64,000 nt of DNA from CAYPZU01 sp964415395 (GCA_964415395.1 CAYPZU010000002.1:1-64000); one strand, 5' to 3'; counted from the stretch's first letter, positions 1 through 9,821 are shown. Numbers and translations: made by a program. Notes: generated by a model from the letters alone, not told the origin.

Positions 1-34
1 CTGGCAACAGATCAATCAAATTATCATCTATTTA

Positions 35-72
35 TTAACCTGAGAGGTAAACAGATGGAACATTTAGGTTAA
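35..72 (-). terminator. possible terminator of the first tps operon
   Basis: TTAACCT (35-41) and AGGTTAA (66-72) form a 7-bp inverted repeat with a 24-base loop that covers the tpsB stop codon. Read on the minus strand it lies exactly at the operon end. The stem is short, the loop large and there is no clean T run, so this is only a weak candidate. Confidence 0.25.
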
Positions 73-1715
73 TAGCTCGCTACGACGCCGAAAGACCAGC
101 GCTGCTGCAGATGCGGGGCGTAGGGAGATTTGAGCAGCGGGAAACCGCAGTCAAGCCGCGCGTTGAGATAGTGGCCGAGAGAATATCTGACTCCGGGTCC
201 CGTCCCAACCAGCTGCACTGACGGCTTTTCTCCTGAGACGATCTTGTGGTCCGCTCCCCATCCATAGTCGAGGAAAGCGAGGAAATAGAGAGCGTCGAAA
301 GGGCTGCCGCCCGATTGAAAGAAAGACCAGGTCGGCGTGTGGATTTCAGCGCTCGCGCCAATCCCATCGTCGGCCGTCACCTGATTCTGCTGATAGCCGC
401 GGACTGTATTGTAGCCGCCGAGAAGAAACTGCTCGGAGGGCATCAGATTCGTCGTCGTCCCCTGTCCCCAGAGATCCCAGGCAAAAGCCCATCCGCGCGG
501 GCTGAAAAAATAGGACGCGCTCCAATCGCCTTGGATCGTCGCGTAGGTGCTGTGGGCGTAGGGGCGGAGCCTCTGATAGGCATGGTTCGTATTGCTCGGC
601 GTGATTCCGCCCGGGCTGAAAATCACCGCCAGCTCGAAGGCGCTGCGGAACCCACCTCTTTCAGCTCCTAAATTGTAGCTGAACCGGAGATCGGCGACGT
701 CGATGTTGTGATTCAGCACTTCGTCCCCGCCGAACTGGAGGTCGTTGTTGGTCCGCTTGAAATCGAGTCCGAAACTCACTTTCTGCTGCAGCGCTTTCTC
801 TGTCTTCAGCAACGGGACTTCGTAGCGGAGGCTCGCCTGCCAGAAGTATGCGTTCATCTCGAGCCGCTCGTCATGGAAGTCGGGGCGCGATTTCGAGTAG
901 GAGCCGAAAAGGCGGAGATTGTGCCTCCAGGGAAGGGGCGCAAGATACTCTCCCGTGTGGGCGTAGAATCGAGGCTGGGAAGGAGCGGTCGTATACTGAT
1001 ACGAAAGCTGATGGGCGGCTCCCCAGAGATTCCCTGCGTTGAAGCCGCCGAAAACGCGGTAGATATCGGTTGTTTGGGTTCCCGTATTGTCGCCGCCTGC
1101 GTAGAACCGATACGGAAACCGGTCCTTCACAACGATCTGCAAATCGGTCGCCTGCGGCTCACTCCCCGCCTTCAAAACTACGTCGGCCTGACGGAATGGG
1201 TTCTGGTTGATCCACGAGAGATCCGAGGCGACCGTGTCCAAATTGATCGGCCCGCCGGGAGCCGTCCGGAATTCCCTCTCCATCTGCCGGGTCGAGAAAT
1301 ATCTGTTGCCGCAAAATTCGACAGCGCCAGCCTTCGCCTCATCGACGACGAAGCAGACGGCTCCCGCCGTAACGTCCTGCTCCGGGGAAGAAACATGAAC
1401 CAAAGGCTGGCTGTGGGCGATGTAAAAACGGGTGATGTCCTGCTGGATCGATTCGAGCGCGGCAAGGGTGAGCGGCGCGCCCAAATACTTTTGGGAGATT
1501 TCCGCCAAAAACTCGGGATGCGCTTCCAAAAGAGGGACGTCGACCGCAACCGCCTCGTCCGGCTCGAAAAGGACGACGAACTCGGCCTCCTCGGATCCGC
1601 TTTTTTCATACTCCTGAAATGAAGCGAATACGAGCGACTGGAGGAGAGGAAGAACTTCTTCCTGCGCCTGCAGCCCGAAGCTGAGGAGAAGAGCAGGGGC
1701 TATTTTACGGAACAT
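69..1715 (-). CDS. two-partner secretion transporter (TpsB, ShlB/FhaC family), system 1
   Basis: This is an outer-membrane Omp85-type pore that exports the TpsA protein encoded just upstream. Residues 1-17 look like a signal peptide. A POTRA-like region covers roughly 50-190 and ends with the family signature SWINQNPFRQADVVLKAG. The rest, from about 200, has alternating aromatic strands of a 16-strand beta barrel. The hallmark L6-loop motif VRGY is at 438-441, and the protein ends in an aromatic (Tyr), as barrel proteins do. The length, 548 residues, is normal for the family. Its start lies 11 bases inside the tpsA coding region, so the two are translationally coupled. Substrate pairing is inferred from the gene order; a second, diverged copy is at 10469-12100. 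Confidence 0.9.
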   Translation of the reverse strand: MFRKIAPALLLSFGLQAQEEVLPLLQSLVFASFQEYEKSGSEEAEFVVLFEPDEAVAVDVPLLEAHPEFLAEISQKYLGAPLTLAALESIQQDITRFYIAHSQPLVHVSSPEQDVTAGAVCFVVDEAKAGAVEFCGNRYFSTRQMEREFRTAPGGPINLDTVASDLSWINQNPFRQADVVLKAGSEPQATDLQIVVKDRFPYRFYAGGDNTGTQTTDIYRVFGGFNAGNLWGAAHQLSYQYTTAPSQPRFYAHTGEYLAPLPWRHNLRLFGSYSKSRPDFHDERLEMNAYFWQASLRYEVPLLKTEKALQQKVSFGLDFKRTNNDLQFGGDEVLNHNIDVADLRFSYNLGAERGGFRSAFELAVIFSPGGITPSNTNHAYQRLRPYAHSTYATIQGDWSASYFFSPRGWAFAWDLWGQGTTTNLMPSEQFLLGGYNTVRGYQQNQVTADDGIGASAEIHTPTWSFFQSGGSPFDALYFLAFLDYGWGADHKIVSGEKPSVQLVGTGPGVRYSLGHYLNARLDCGFPLLKSPYAPHLQQRWSFGVVASY

Positions 1716-4700
1716 TCAGGAATTTCCTTCTTACGCAGCGTTGATAAATGTCGGCAATCCGGGTCGGATTGCGCGGATCCTGGGCGTAGTAGAAATCGGG
1801 CTGCGGGATGATGAGATCGGTTTCAGACCAGATTGAAAACGCTTTCTCCTCTCCCCAGCGGCTGAGATCGGCGAGAAGACTCATCGCCTGAAGCAGCTCC
1901 GACTGGAGCGAGAGGACCTGAGGAGGGAGCGGGGGGACGGCCGGAATCGCCTTATACCAGACGACAGGGCTGCCGAAAACGCCCGTTCCCGGGACGTAAA
2001 CTGCGCCGAAGCCCGCCCCGTGATAGGCGCCGCCCGCATCCCAGGAAGTGGCGTATTTGCTTGCCAGTCCGCCCGGAAGAGCGGCGTCCCAGGTCTGGAT
2101 CGCAATCAGGTTCCCCAGATCAGTCAGATCTTCCACCGCAAGCCCGGGTGGAGGCTGCAAACCGCTCGCCGCGTAGATAGCGATATTCGGCGGCATCAAA
2201 TTCGAAGAGATGCCTATCGCGCTGCTATTTGTAAATCGGCTGCCGCCATCTGCCGCTCCCGCATACTCGTCGCAAATGAGGGTCACATTCAGCTCCGCCG
2301 CAACGCTTCCCAGGACATCGACAGTCATATTCTGATAGGCCATCCCGATCAGGTTGTCCCCCGCGATCGCAGCGCCCGTGAAGTTCAGGTTCGCCAGCCC
2401 ATCGTAAAGCAGCGCCGAAATGTTGCCGTCGGCCAGCGCGCCGGAGAGATTCGCGCTCGTCCCGCCGTGCTGTTCATAGTAGACGTTGCGCCCGGCGCTC
2501 AGCGCTCCGGTTCCGTTCGTTAAATTCACTGTGGCCGCAGTCGTATTGGCGCCAGCGAGCGTATTGTAGATGTTCAGATCGCCCGTCGTCGTGTTGACGC
2601 CTGTGATCAGCGTCCCTGAAGTGCGCACCGCCGCATCGGCCAGCAGCGTATTGATGATCCCTAAATCGCCGCTGAACTGCAAATCGTAGCCGCTGACAGT
2701 TCCCGTTGTCTGGTGGATGAATCCCGTCTGCGCCAAAAACCGGGCGATGCCGTTTAAAGTATTCACGTCCACATCGCCGTTCAGCGAGATATTGAACGAG
2801 CCCATCGTATTCTTGTCCGCCACGATCCGAAGCGAATTGCCGCTTCCTGTAAGGGAAATCGAATTATCGACGGAAACATTCTGAAAAGCGCGGATAAAGA
2901 TCTGGTCGGTCGCAGGGGCGACAAGAGTCCCGTTTCCGGTCGTCGTCAGAGCCTGTCCGATCGCAATGTCGTTGAAGCCCTCGACGAGAATGTTTCCATT
3001 TGTCGTGAAGAGGCGGAAATTATTGGCAGCGGAGCCAGTCGTGAAATCGGTTGCGGCGGCAGCCGCATTATTCTGTGCGGAGAGAAGAGAAATATTGTTC
3101 TGGATGGTCGTCAAATCGATCGTCGTCATCAAAGGAGCGGCATTCCCCATCAAAGCCCCTGTCGGGAACATGGCTGCGGGAGAGACCGGCATGATCAGGC
3201 TTCCGGGCCACAAAGCCCCCATAGCAAACTGCGTGTCCGCCTCCATGTAGATCGACTGGTTCAAGTTCATCGTCCCCAGCGTCGTTCCTGCAGAGATCAG
3301 AGAGCTGAGCGTAATATCGCGTCCCGCCTGAACAGAGACACTTCCCGTCGAAACCCCAACACCAGGAGGAACCGGGATAGGGAAAACGACGTCATTGAAA
3401 TTCTGAAGTCCGGTTGGATTCGAGCTGGTTCCGTTTATGCATGTGATCGAGCCCAGAGCGCTAACAAAAGAATTGGGCCCAGGCTGATCGATGGGCATCA
3501 TAAAGAGCAGTCCCATCGGGTCGATCACAGCGGTTCCAATAATCGCCGTTTTGCTGGTTCCGATCCCTCCGGACAGGGTGATATTCCCTCCGGCTTCAAT
3601 CCTCTGGATGCCTGTCGACATGAGTTGAAGCTGCGAAATCCCGACAAATCCATTGCTGGTCATGTTAGCCGTCATCGAAATATCGCCGCCGACATAAATT
3701 ACTTCCGGGCAGGCGCTAAATAAGCCCAAGATTTGGATCGACGCGCCAGCCTCTGCCCCTGTCCCCCCGGTCATCGTCAGATTATTGATCACCTCAATCT
3801 GAAGATCGGTATCACCCGAGATTAAAGCCGCTCCCGTGCTGTCTGGATTGACGCCTCCGGCTCCGCCGAGAAGATCCGCCTGATTATGGACCAGAAGAAA
3901 ATTGCCCGGATCCCCGCTAAAGTCCATCCCAGCAAACGCTGTCTGCCCTTGAATCAAGAGATTATTGGCCACGTCGATCGTCTGCGCTCCAGATAGTAAA
4001 TTAGCATAAGCATCCTCGCCTAGCCCTCCCAAGATCGTTAAATCGCGCCCCACCGCCAAAGAACCTCCGCCAGAAGACAGGAAAACTTCTGCATTCGAAT
4101 TGTCTCCCATTCCGCCCAAAACCAGAATATCTCCGTCGACCGTTCGGGCAGCCGCTGTTGAGCACTGCAGGGTTAATCTTGCGAATGCGGCATTTCCTCC
4201 CCCTCCCTGAACTGTGATCGTCCCATTGTTCATCCCTGGCGCCGTACCTGTATTGAAATCGACATCGCTCCAGACAAAGTCAGCAGTAGCATTGTCGCCG
4301 GCGCCCCCAATCACATCGATAACAAGCCCAACATCCAAAGTCGCCTGTCCATTCGTGCCATCTTGATAGCAAACTGCTTGAGAACTGGTGTTTGTCGAAC
4401 CCAGAACGCGGAGGTTGCCTCCGATCGTCCATGTACCCCTTCCCGTCCGCATATCGACGAAGCTGGACATTCCCGTGCCAGCCTGCAGGGTAAGGTCGCC
4501 CAGCGTCGTGATATTTAATATTCCGGGAGGATTCCCGCCGATGCCTCCAGTCCCTGCCTGGACATAGTTGGTATCCCCTGTTCCAGCGAGAAACAAACCA
4601 AATCCGTTGACAGCGCTGAAAGCTTGAGTCACCACAGATGAGCTGCTGCTGCGCAAATCCACATCCCCGCTTGCGTTGCTGCCTCCCCTTATAATGAAAT

Positions 4701-6807
4701 TCCCCGTCCGGGCCGTCACCTCCATATCCCCAAAACTGGTGGAATTGATGCTCTGGTTCATTCCCTCTCCAGCCCGGATCGTTACATTGTTCCCCCGGAA
4801 CGTAATCGGATTCAAGGCCGTAGCGTCATTGAACAAGCTGTTCACGCCGTCTATCGCCAGCGTGCCGGTTGCGTCATTGCCGATCCATAAGTCGCCTGCT
4901 GCGTCGAAGGTAAGCGAGCCGCAGTTAATCTTGCCTACCCAGGTGATATCGCCCCCCATCGTCGTCTGGATCGAAACTGCTCCTGACACCGTATCCGAAA
5001 GCGATGCGGAGCCGCCAAGCATTACTACCGGCCCGTTTGTCGAGGTAATTGTTGCGGGAGAGCCGTTGGTGAGGAATTCCCAGGTCGCTGTATTCAAGGC
5101 CCCCGTGTTGGCCGAAATCTGGTTCAATGCCGAAATCGAAAGGAGGGAATTCGGATTGCGGACCTCGCAAACGCCCACAGTCCCGAAATCGATCGCTCCT
5201 CCAGGCGCATTCAGGGTAATCCCGCCAGTTCCACTCACGTTGAACCCTGTCGAGATAAAAGAATGGTTGATCGTAATATTGCCCGCTGTGGCCGTGACGG
5301 TAATATCTCCGCCCATATCAGTCTGGACCAGATAGTCGATCTGGACATTCTGGCCTGCGGTGATATTGATGTCCTGGTCGTTGGTGTTCAGGCTCCCTGT
5401 AGCGCTCACAATCACGTCGCGCGCCGCATTCAGGTCGAATCCCCCAGTAGATGAATTTTGAACTACGGCGTTCACCAGGATGTCCTGGTCTGCATTGAGG
5501 GTAAGCGTCCCGCTGCCGGAAACTGTAATCGGGTCGACGATGGTAATATCTCCCAGGAGCGCCATCGATCTGGCCATTGTGCAGTTCGTGCAGGCCGCCG
5601 TGTCGATCGTCAGGTTCATCCCCGAGTCGAGCGTCATAATAAACGGCATCGCCGGACTTGTATCGACCCAGCTGATCATCCCCCCGGGATCGACCATCGA
5701 TAGCTGCACGTCATAAGGATCGAGAAGCAGCGTCCCATGCGCCCCCTTCCCCCTGGCCGTGGCATCGACAGGCCCTTCGAAGCGGATCGTTCCGGCGGAG
5801 TATTCAATGAAGCCCCCGTCGCCGGCAATGCGCCCCCCGCGGGCATAGGAGGCGCCGCGCACCTCTGTCCGCTCCTCGCCGATCAGAGCAATCGTCCCGC
5901 CGCGCCCCTCTTCCTGCGCATCCGCAATCAATAGAGCCGTTTCGCCCGCCCGAATTGTCCGCCCCCGCACATCGATCGCGCCGCCGTCGGAACCATCCTG
6001 GGAGGAGATCTTCCCCTGGATCGCAATTTCTCCTGCGCCCGCTCTAAGGAGGACCCTTCCCCCTACCTTCTCAAATCGGTTCGCCTGGATCGCGCCGCTA
6101 TGGCTCACCGCAAGAGCATACGGGTTGCCTGCAGACGCCTGAATCTCGGCCGCCGCCGCCGCAATGATCCCGCTATTTTCTATTCGCGCATCGGGAATCG
6201 CTCCGGAAATATAAATTCTCTCCTCCCCTTCCGCGCGCAGCACCACTTCGCGCCCCGCCGCAAGGCCGGCCGTTCCCTGGCGGGCTTCGATTTCTCCTTC
6301 GTTGCGCACCCAGGCGCCGATCAGGAAGACATCGCCCGCCGCAGCGCCGATTTTCCCCAGCTGCAACAGAGAGCCTTTCGCATCGCCGGAAAAACAGAGA
6401 TCGCCGCCCCGCAGGAATTCCTCGTCGGACACCTGCAGCGTGCTGGCCAGGAAGCCGCCCGTGTCGACGACCCCTTCAGGCCCTACGAGAATCCCCCAAG
6501 GGTTGATCAGATAAACCTGGCCGTTGGACTCCAGATGGCCCAGAAGCTCCGAAGGCGATTCGGAAACGACCCGATTCAAGACCGCACTCAAAACCGATGG
6601 CTGCAGGAACGAAACCTTCTCCCCTTTGCCGATAGAAAAACCGCTCCAGTCGATGACGAGCCGCTCCGATTCCTGCTGGATCTTAAGCCCGTTTCCGAAA
6701 AAGTCGAGTTTCGCATCGCCGTGCACGATGCGGGCTCCTTCCGGCAAAGCCGAAAGGTCAGCGGTCAATGCCAGAGCGAGCGAAAGGCAAACCCATTTTC
6801 TTTCCAT
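1705..6807 (-). CDS. two-partner secretion exoprotein (TpsA, filamentous haemagglutinin-like), system 1
   Basis: This is a large secreted or surface adhesin-like protein of 1700 residues. I chose the ATG at 6807 because it opens a signal peptide (MERKWVCLSLALALTADLSA); the frame extends 60 codons further upstream from a non-ATG start, without any signal. Residues 21-130 match the TPS (haemagglutination activity) domain that targets the protein to TpsB, including NRVVSESPSELLGHL and NPWGI at 102-106 (usual NPNGI). The remainder is Gly/Asn/Thr-rich and repetitive with short beta strands, as expected for a right-handed beta helix. The C-terminal 70 residues change character (Pro-rich, then charged). 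No C-terminal toxin domain was recognised, so adhesin is more likely than contact-dependent inhibitor. The role in host contact is inference. Confidence 0.88.
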   Translation of the reverse strand: MERKWVCLSLALALTADLSALPEGARIVHGDAKLDFFGNGLKIQQESERLVIDWSGFSIGKGEKVSFLQPSVLSAVLNRVVSESPSELLGHLESNGQVYLINPWGILVGPEGVVDTGGFLASTLQVSDEEFLRGGDLCFSGDAKGSLLQLGKIGAAAGDVFLIGAWVRNEGEIEARQGTAGLAAGREVVLRAEGEERIYISGAIPDARIENSGIIAAAAAEIQASAGNPYALAVSHSGAIQANRFEKVGGRVLLRAGAGEIAIQGKISSQDGSDGGAIDVRGRTIRAGETALLIADAQEEGRGGTIALIGEERTEVRGASYARGGRIAGDGGFIEYSAGTIRFEGPVDATARGKGAHGTLLLDPYDVQLSMVDPGGMISWVDTSPAMPFIMTLDSGMNLTIDTAACTNCTMARSMALLGDITIVDPITVSGSGTLTLNADQDILVNAVVQNSSTGGFDLNAARDVIVSATGSLNTNDQDINITAGQNVQIDYLVQTDMGGDITVTATAGNITINHSFISTGFNVSGTGGITLNAPGGAIDFGTVGVCEVRNPNSLLSISALNQISANTGALNTATWEFLTNGSPATITSTNGPVVMLGGSASLSDTVSGAVSIQTTMGGDITWVGKINCGSLTFDAAGDLWIGNDATGTLAIDGVNSLFNDATALNPITFRGNNVTIRAGEGMNQSINSTSFGDMEVTARTGNFIIRGGSNASGDVDLRSSSSSVVTQAFSAVNGFGLFLAGTGDTNYVQAGTGGIGGNPPGILNITTLGDLTLQAGTGMSSFVDMRTGRGTWTIGGNLRVLGSTNTSSQAVCYQDGTNGQATLDVGLVIDVIGGAGDNATADFVWSDVDFNTGTAPGMNNGTITVQGGGGNAAFARLTLQCSTAAARTVDGDILVLGGMGDNSNAEVFLSSGGGSLAVGRDLTILGGLGEDAYANLLSGAQTIDVANNLLIQGQTAFAGMDFSGDPGNFLLVHNQADLLGGAGGVNPDSTGAALISGDTDLQIEVINNLTMTGGTGAEAGASIQILGLFSACPEVIYVGGDISMTANMTSNGFVGISQLQLMSTGIQRIEAGGNITLSGGIGTSKTAIIGTAVIDPMGLLFMMPIDQPGPNSFVSALGSITCINGTSSNPTGLQNFNDVVFPIPVPPGVGVSTGSVSVQAGRDITLSSLISAGTTLGTMNLNQSIYMEADTQFAMGALWPGSLIMPVSPAAMFPTGALMGNAAPLMTTIDLTTIQNNISLLSAQNNAAAAATDFTTGSAANNFRLFTTNGNILVEGFNDIAIGQALTTTGNGTLVAPATDQIFIRAFQNVSVDNSISLTGSGNSLRIVADKNTMGSFNISLNGDVDVNTLNGIARFLAQTGFIHQTTGTVSGYDLQFSGDLGIINTLLADAAVRTSGTLITGVNTTTGDLNIYNTLAGANTTAATVNLTNGTGALSAGRNVYYEQHGGTSANLSGALADGNISALLYDGLANLNFTGAAIAGDNLIGMAYQNMTVDVLGSVAAELNVTLICDEYAGAADGGSRFTNSSAIGISSNLMPPNIAIYAASGLQPPPGLAVEDLTDLGNLIAIQTWDAALPGGLASKYATSWDAGGAYHGAGFGAVYVPGTGVFGSPVVWYKAIPAVPPLPPQVLSLQSELLQAMSLLADLSRWGEEKAFSIWSETDLIIPQPDFYYAQDPRNPTRIADIYQRCVRRKFLNVP

Positions 6808-6835
6808 GGATCCGACTCTACTCAAACCAAAATAT

Positions 6836-6888
6836 ATTTTACAGCAGTTCAAGATCGCTTGATCAAAAAAATATTTCCCCTGTAGTGT
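6836..6888. promoter_or_regulatory. divergent promoter region between tpsA1 and the porin gene
   Basis: The palindrome TTGATCAA at 6859-6866 can serve as -35 in both directions. Rightward, TTGATC (6859-6864), 18 bases, then TAGTGT (6883-6888) precedes the porin ATG at 6911. Leftward, TTGATC is followed after 19 bases by TAAAAT (6841-6836), upstream of the tpsA start at 6807. This is read by eye against the sigma70-type consensus. Confidence 0.4.
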
Positions 6889-6910
6889 GAATCCATCAAA
6901 TAGGGGCTGT

Positions 6911-8332
6911 ATGAGATATGCGCTTTGTTTCGCTTGCCTGATCGCAACCGGATATGCAAACCAGGATGAGGAAATCGCCCTCGTCATGAAAAACGACGAG
7001 AAGGTGTCGCTGAGCTATTTCGACGCCCTGAAAACACAAATCAAATCGCTTCAAAATCAGATCCGCATTCTGCAAACGCGAATCGACGGGATCCAGACGA
7101 AAACTCCCCAAGACGACCTAAAAGCGCAGATCGATGAACTCTCCTNNNNNNNNNNCCTTCTCTCCCAACATCAGATCGCAACTCAGGAGATCGCGATGTG
7201 CACGAGAAGAAAAAGCGAGCCTCCGGAACCGGTCCAGCCGCCGCCCCCTCCGCCCGCGCCAGCGCCCATCAGGGAATTCTGCCTCCCCTATCTCTCTCCT
7301 GCAAGAGCCGAAGCGGTTTGCGGATGGAATTTCTTCCTGACTGCCGAGTATCTCCTCTGGCAGCCCTCGGAGGCCAACCTGGCCTACGCCCGCTCTACGG
7401 GAAATTGGGGCAACGAACTCACCACAACGTTTGAAAGCGCCGCGGCAGACAAAAATACCATTCGCATTTACAACGTTGATTTTGGCTGGGATTCTGGATT
7501 CCGCGTCCAGCTCGGCTACAATATGGGCCACGACTCGTGGGATACCCTCCTTTCATGGACGTGGCTCTACAGCTCTACGAACGACTCGGTCTCCTCATCT
7601 CCTCCCAACTTTTTCTTCGCCCTCAACGCGATGAGTCCCTACGTAAGCGAAGAAGGGGCCGAAGCTCCTTCGATCTCAAGCCATTTTCAGCTTCACCTTA
7701 ACCTGTGCGACTGGGAATTGGGCCGGGATTTTTTCATTAGCAAATGGCTGACAGTCCGCCCGTTCGCCTCGCTGCGAACCGGCTGGGTCAACCAGAACTG
7801 GAAAACCCATCTTCAGGGGGAGCCGGGACTCAACATCGCCGCATTGGGCGGATTCATCGACAAATACGACATCTACATCAAGCAGGATTTCTGGGGAATA
7901 GGCCCCCGCGTCGGACTGGATACTGAATGGGGCCTGATCAGCGGACTTGGCTTTTTTGCAGACGGCGCCCTCTCTCTGCTCTACGGATTTTTCGAAGATA
8001 AGCGGAGAGACGTCGCTGTCCTCCTCACGCCTCCGATCCCGCCGAGCGGACCTGAGATCGTCCATCCCTTTGCCCGGAATATCACCAGCGAACAGACCAT
8101 TGCTGAGCTTCAACTCGGATTAAGGTGGGATCAGCCTCTCTGCTGCGACAGATACCACCTCCGCCTGCAGGCAGGCTGGGAACACACCGTATTCTTCGAC
8201 CATAACCGGATCTTCTATATCAATGGAGAATCGCAGGACAACACATTCGTCTCCCAAACAAAAAACCTGATGGAGTACGGCGGGAACCTCGGATTTCAAG
8301 GAATTTCTTTGTCGGGAAGATTTGATTTCTAG
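6911..8332 (+). CDS. Lpg1974/MOMP-like pore-forming outer membrane protein
   Basis: Start chosen at the ATG at 6911, preceded by AGGGG at 6902-6906; the longer frame from 6887 lacks this. A signal peptide (MRYALCFACLIATGYA) is followed by a coiled-coil stretch (about residues 20-75, repeated K/Q/I/L heptads), a Pro-rich linker (PPPPPPAPAP) and then a beta-barrel domain beginning with CGWNFFLTAEYLLWQPSEA, the usual opening of the Lpg1974 porin family that is expanded in environmental Chlamydiae. The protein ends in Phe, typical for barrel assembly. About 474 residues. Ten N at 7146-7155 fall between the coiled coil and the linker, so a few residues are unknown. It probably forms a general porin in the outer membrane; the exact substrate cannot be told. 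Confidence 0.85.
   Translation: MRYALCFACLIATGYANQDEEIALVMKNDEKVSLSYFDALKTQIKSLQNQIRILQTRIDGIQTKTPQDDLKAQIDELSXXXXLLSQHQIATQEIAMCTRRKSEPPEPVQPPPPPPAPAPIREFCLPYLSPARAEAVCGWNFFLTAEYLLWQPSEANLAYARSTGNWGNELTTTFESAAADKNTIRIYNVDFGWDSGFRVQLGYNMGHDSWDTLLSWTWLYSSTNDSVSSSPPNFFFALNAMSPYVSEEGAEAPSISSHFQLHLNLCDWELGRDFFISKWLTVRPFASLRTGWVNQNWKTHLQGEPGLNIAALGGFIDKYDIYIKQDFWGIGPRVGLDTEWGLISGLGFFADGALSLLYGFFEDKRRDVAVLLTPPIPPSGPEIVHPFARNITSEQTIAELQLGLRWDQPLCCDRYHLRLQAGWEHTVFFDHNRIFYINGESQDNTFVSQTKNLMEYGGNLGFQGISLSGRFDF
7146..7155. other. assembly gap (10 N) inside the porin gene
   Basis: Ten undetermined bases. Both flanks read in the same frame across it, but the true gap length is unknown. Confidence 0.95.
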
Positions 8333-8418
8333 GAAGCCCCCTCCTATTCAAATTTTTTGAACCTGATCCCCCCCTTTATCTATGGAATTCAGGGGGAAAA
8401 TGAAGTATCCTCATTGGC

Positions 8419-9174
8419 ATGGAAATCAGACAGAGACATCCGGCCAGAGAAGCGCTCCCCAGCCCTCCGCCCCCAGCCCCGAGAGGCATTATGGGAAGCG
8501 CCCAGGAGAAGCTCCAAAGCCTTGCCCGCAGATTCGGATTCGGCCTTGCGGCAGGCGCCGCCGCAGTCCCCATCGCAAAAGGAACGATCGCGCTCCTCCA
8601 ATCCGCAGGGCTTTTCCCCCAGCTTAAAGACCGGGGAAGCCTTCTCAGGGAGAGCGTAGCCAAGCTGGCCAAAATGAACGTTTCGCTCAACCCCGACGCG
8701 ATCCTCGAGGCGGCATGCCCGATGAAAGAATATGTAGCTCAACTCAACGCGGCTTTCCCGGAACTGGGAACGCAAACACCCGCCTCCGTAAAAACGGTGA
8801 TGGCCGCAACAGCAGGCGTCGCCCAGCCGATTTTAGAAGAGACCTTTTTCCGCGGAGTCTTTCAGCATCTGATCCTCAACCGTCTCTGTACGACCGTGAT
8901 CGGCTGGGCATCTCCCGAGCAGGCCGCTTTTCTTCAATCCACCGCTGGCAAAGTGCTCCGGGTTGTTATGACGGCAGGTTTTTTCGCAGTTCTTCATCTT
9001 GGGAACGCAGAAACGATGGCCGATTCGTATGTCGCTGGCCAAGCCTCTTCGGCCTTTCTCAAAGGGATATTCTACGGCGCATTGCAGGAATCCGGCGCAG
9101 GCCTTCCAGCAGCAATCGGCGCCCACATCGCAAATAATCTCATCGCGATGACCCCCCATCTCATGAGCTGCTAA
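8419..9174 (+). CDS. CPBP-family intramembrane metalloprotease
   Basis: Hydrophobic protein with the three motifs of the CPBP (CAAX protease / bacteriocin-processing, Abi) family: EETFFRG (EExxxR), FFAVLHL (FxxxH) and AHIANN (HxxxN), which together form the membrane-embedded metal site. Several hydrophobic stretches are consistent with a multi-pass membrane protein. The 251-residue frame starts at 8419, but an ATG at 8491 has a better ribosome site (GAGAGG at 8481-8486) and would remove an odd Pro-rich N-terminus, so 8491 may be the real start. Substrate unknown; family members process prenylated proteins or signal peptides, or act in bacteriocin immunity. It stands alone between the porin and a toxin-antitoxin pair. 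A second, degenerate CPBP protein is at 33953-34711. Confidence 0.8.
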   Translation: MEIRQRHPAREALPSPPPPAPRGIMGSAQEKLQSLARRFGFGLAAGAAAVPIAKGTIALLQSAGLFPQLKDRGSLLRESVAKLAKMNVSLNPDAILEAACPMKEYVAQLNAAFPELGTQTPASVKTVMAATAGVAQPILEETFFRGVFQHLILNRLCTTVIGWASPEQAAFLQSTAGKVLRVVMTAGFFAVLHLGNAETMADSYVAGQASSAFLKGIFYGALQESGAGLPAAIGAHIANNLIAMTPHLMSC

Positions 9175-9220
9175 AATGGTTCAGCCATACCAAACAAGTC
9201 CATTTATTCGAATATGGAAA

Positions 9221-9253
9221 CATGATAACGCCGCGAAACGCGGCGTAATCATG
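9221..9253 (+). terminator. strong hairpin downstream of the CPBP gene
   Basis: CATGATAACGCCGCG (9221-9235), loop AAA, CGCGGCGTAATCATG (9239-9253): a 15-bp stem with one mismatch. No T run follows, so it is either a factor-dependent terminator, an mRNA 3' stabiliser or one of the short hairpin repeats seen elsewhere in the window. The rest of 9175-9418 shows no gene. Confidence 0.5.
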
Positions 9254-9418
9254 TTCCTTCGCTCAAGCACAAGGCATTTGAGGTTAACAATCAGTCGCTT
9301 AACACAATCCAAATAGGGTCATTTCTCATATCAAATGAACCTATCTTCAGCTAGAAGATAAGCTCATCGCCTTCTACTGTTCCTTTAAATTTTTCGTCGA
9401 GTTTTTGGCTTATTACTG

Positions 9419-9821
9419 TTATCGAACAAATGTCTTGATGAGGATTGTGTAGAATTCCTCGAAATCTTTCAAATGGCGGGACAAAATGCTTTTTAAGATA
9501 TTTGGATCTATCGCTTGATAGTCATGCACGGCAATATTGCGAAACCCTACCATTTTCTGCATTTTGGAGCTGATCTCATGATGGATGATCTTATTTTGTT
9601 CCAGGATCGTAAATAGATCTTTGAGCGATTTNNNNNNNNNNAACTATATAGGAGGCCATGTCCAGAACGAGCTGAATCGCCCTCTGCAAATTCAACACAA
9701 TAATATCTTGCGCGTCCAACTCTTCGACCCGGTTCACATCCCCCTTCACCGTGTCGTGTATCCGCTTGAGACAGTTTTGGACGCTATTTGTTTTCTCTAT
9801 AAGGACATCCGGATCAATCAT
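9419..9821 (-). CDS. hepT: HepT-like HEPN toxin (interrupted by assembly gap)
   Basis: Partner of the MNT gene just upstream; starts with ATG 8 bases before the mntA reading frame ends. Residues 1-60 before the gap match the N-terminal helices of HepT (DUF86): ..LQRAIQLVLDMASYIV. After the ten N at 9632-9641 the frame shifts by one; read from there it continues KSLKDLFTILEQNK and then KMVGFRNIAVHDY, which contains the HEPN catalytic signature Rx4HxY, ending at TAA 9419-9421. The frameshift is therefore most simply an effect of the placeholder gap (about ten residues are missing compared with relatives), not a mutation. In characterised systems HepT is an RNase or ribosome-targeting toxin that MntA neutralises by adenylylating the Tyr of this motif. 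Confidence 0.8.
9632..9641. other. assembly gap (10 N) inside hepT
   Basis: Ten undetermined bases. The HepT frame differs by one on the two sides, so the true gap is not ten bases long, or one side carries an error. Confidence 0.9.

Noticed and set aside
1705..6807. Contact-dependent inhibition (CdiA) system
   Set aside because: No C-terminal toxin domain, no VENN-like motif and no small immunity gene after either tpsA; both are directly followed by tpsB.
6100..6885. 261-codon plus-strand frame opposite the tpsA1 N-terminus
   Set aside because: Antisense to the signal peptide and TPS domain; Arg-rich low-quality sequence.
7146..7155. Frameshift in the porin gene
   Set aside because: The frame is the same on both sides of the N run and the barrel part is complete; only a gap in the assembly.
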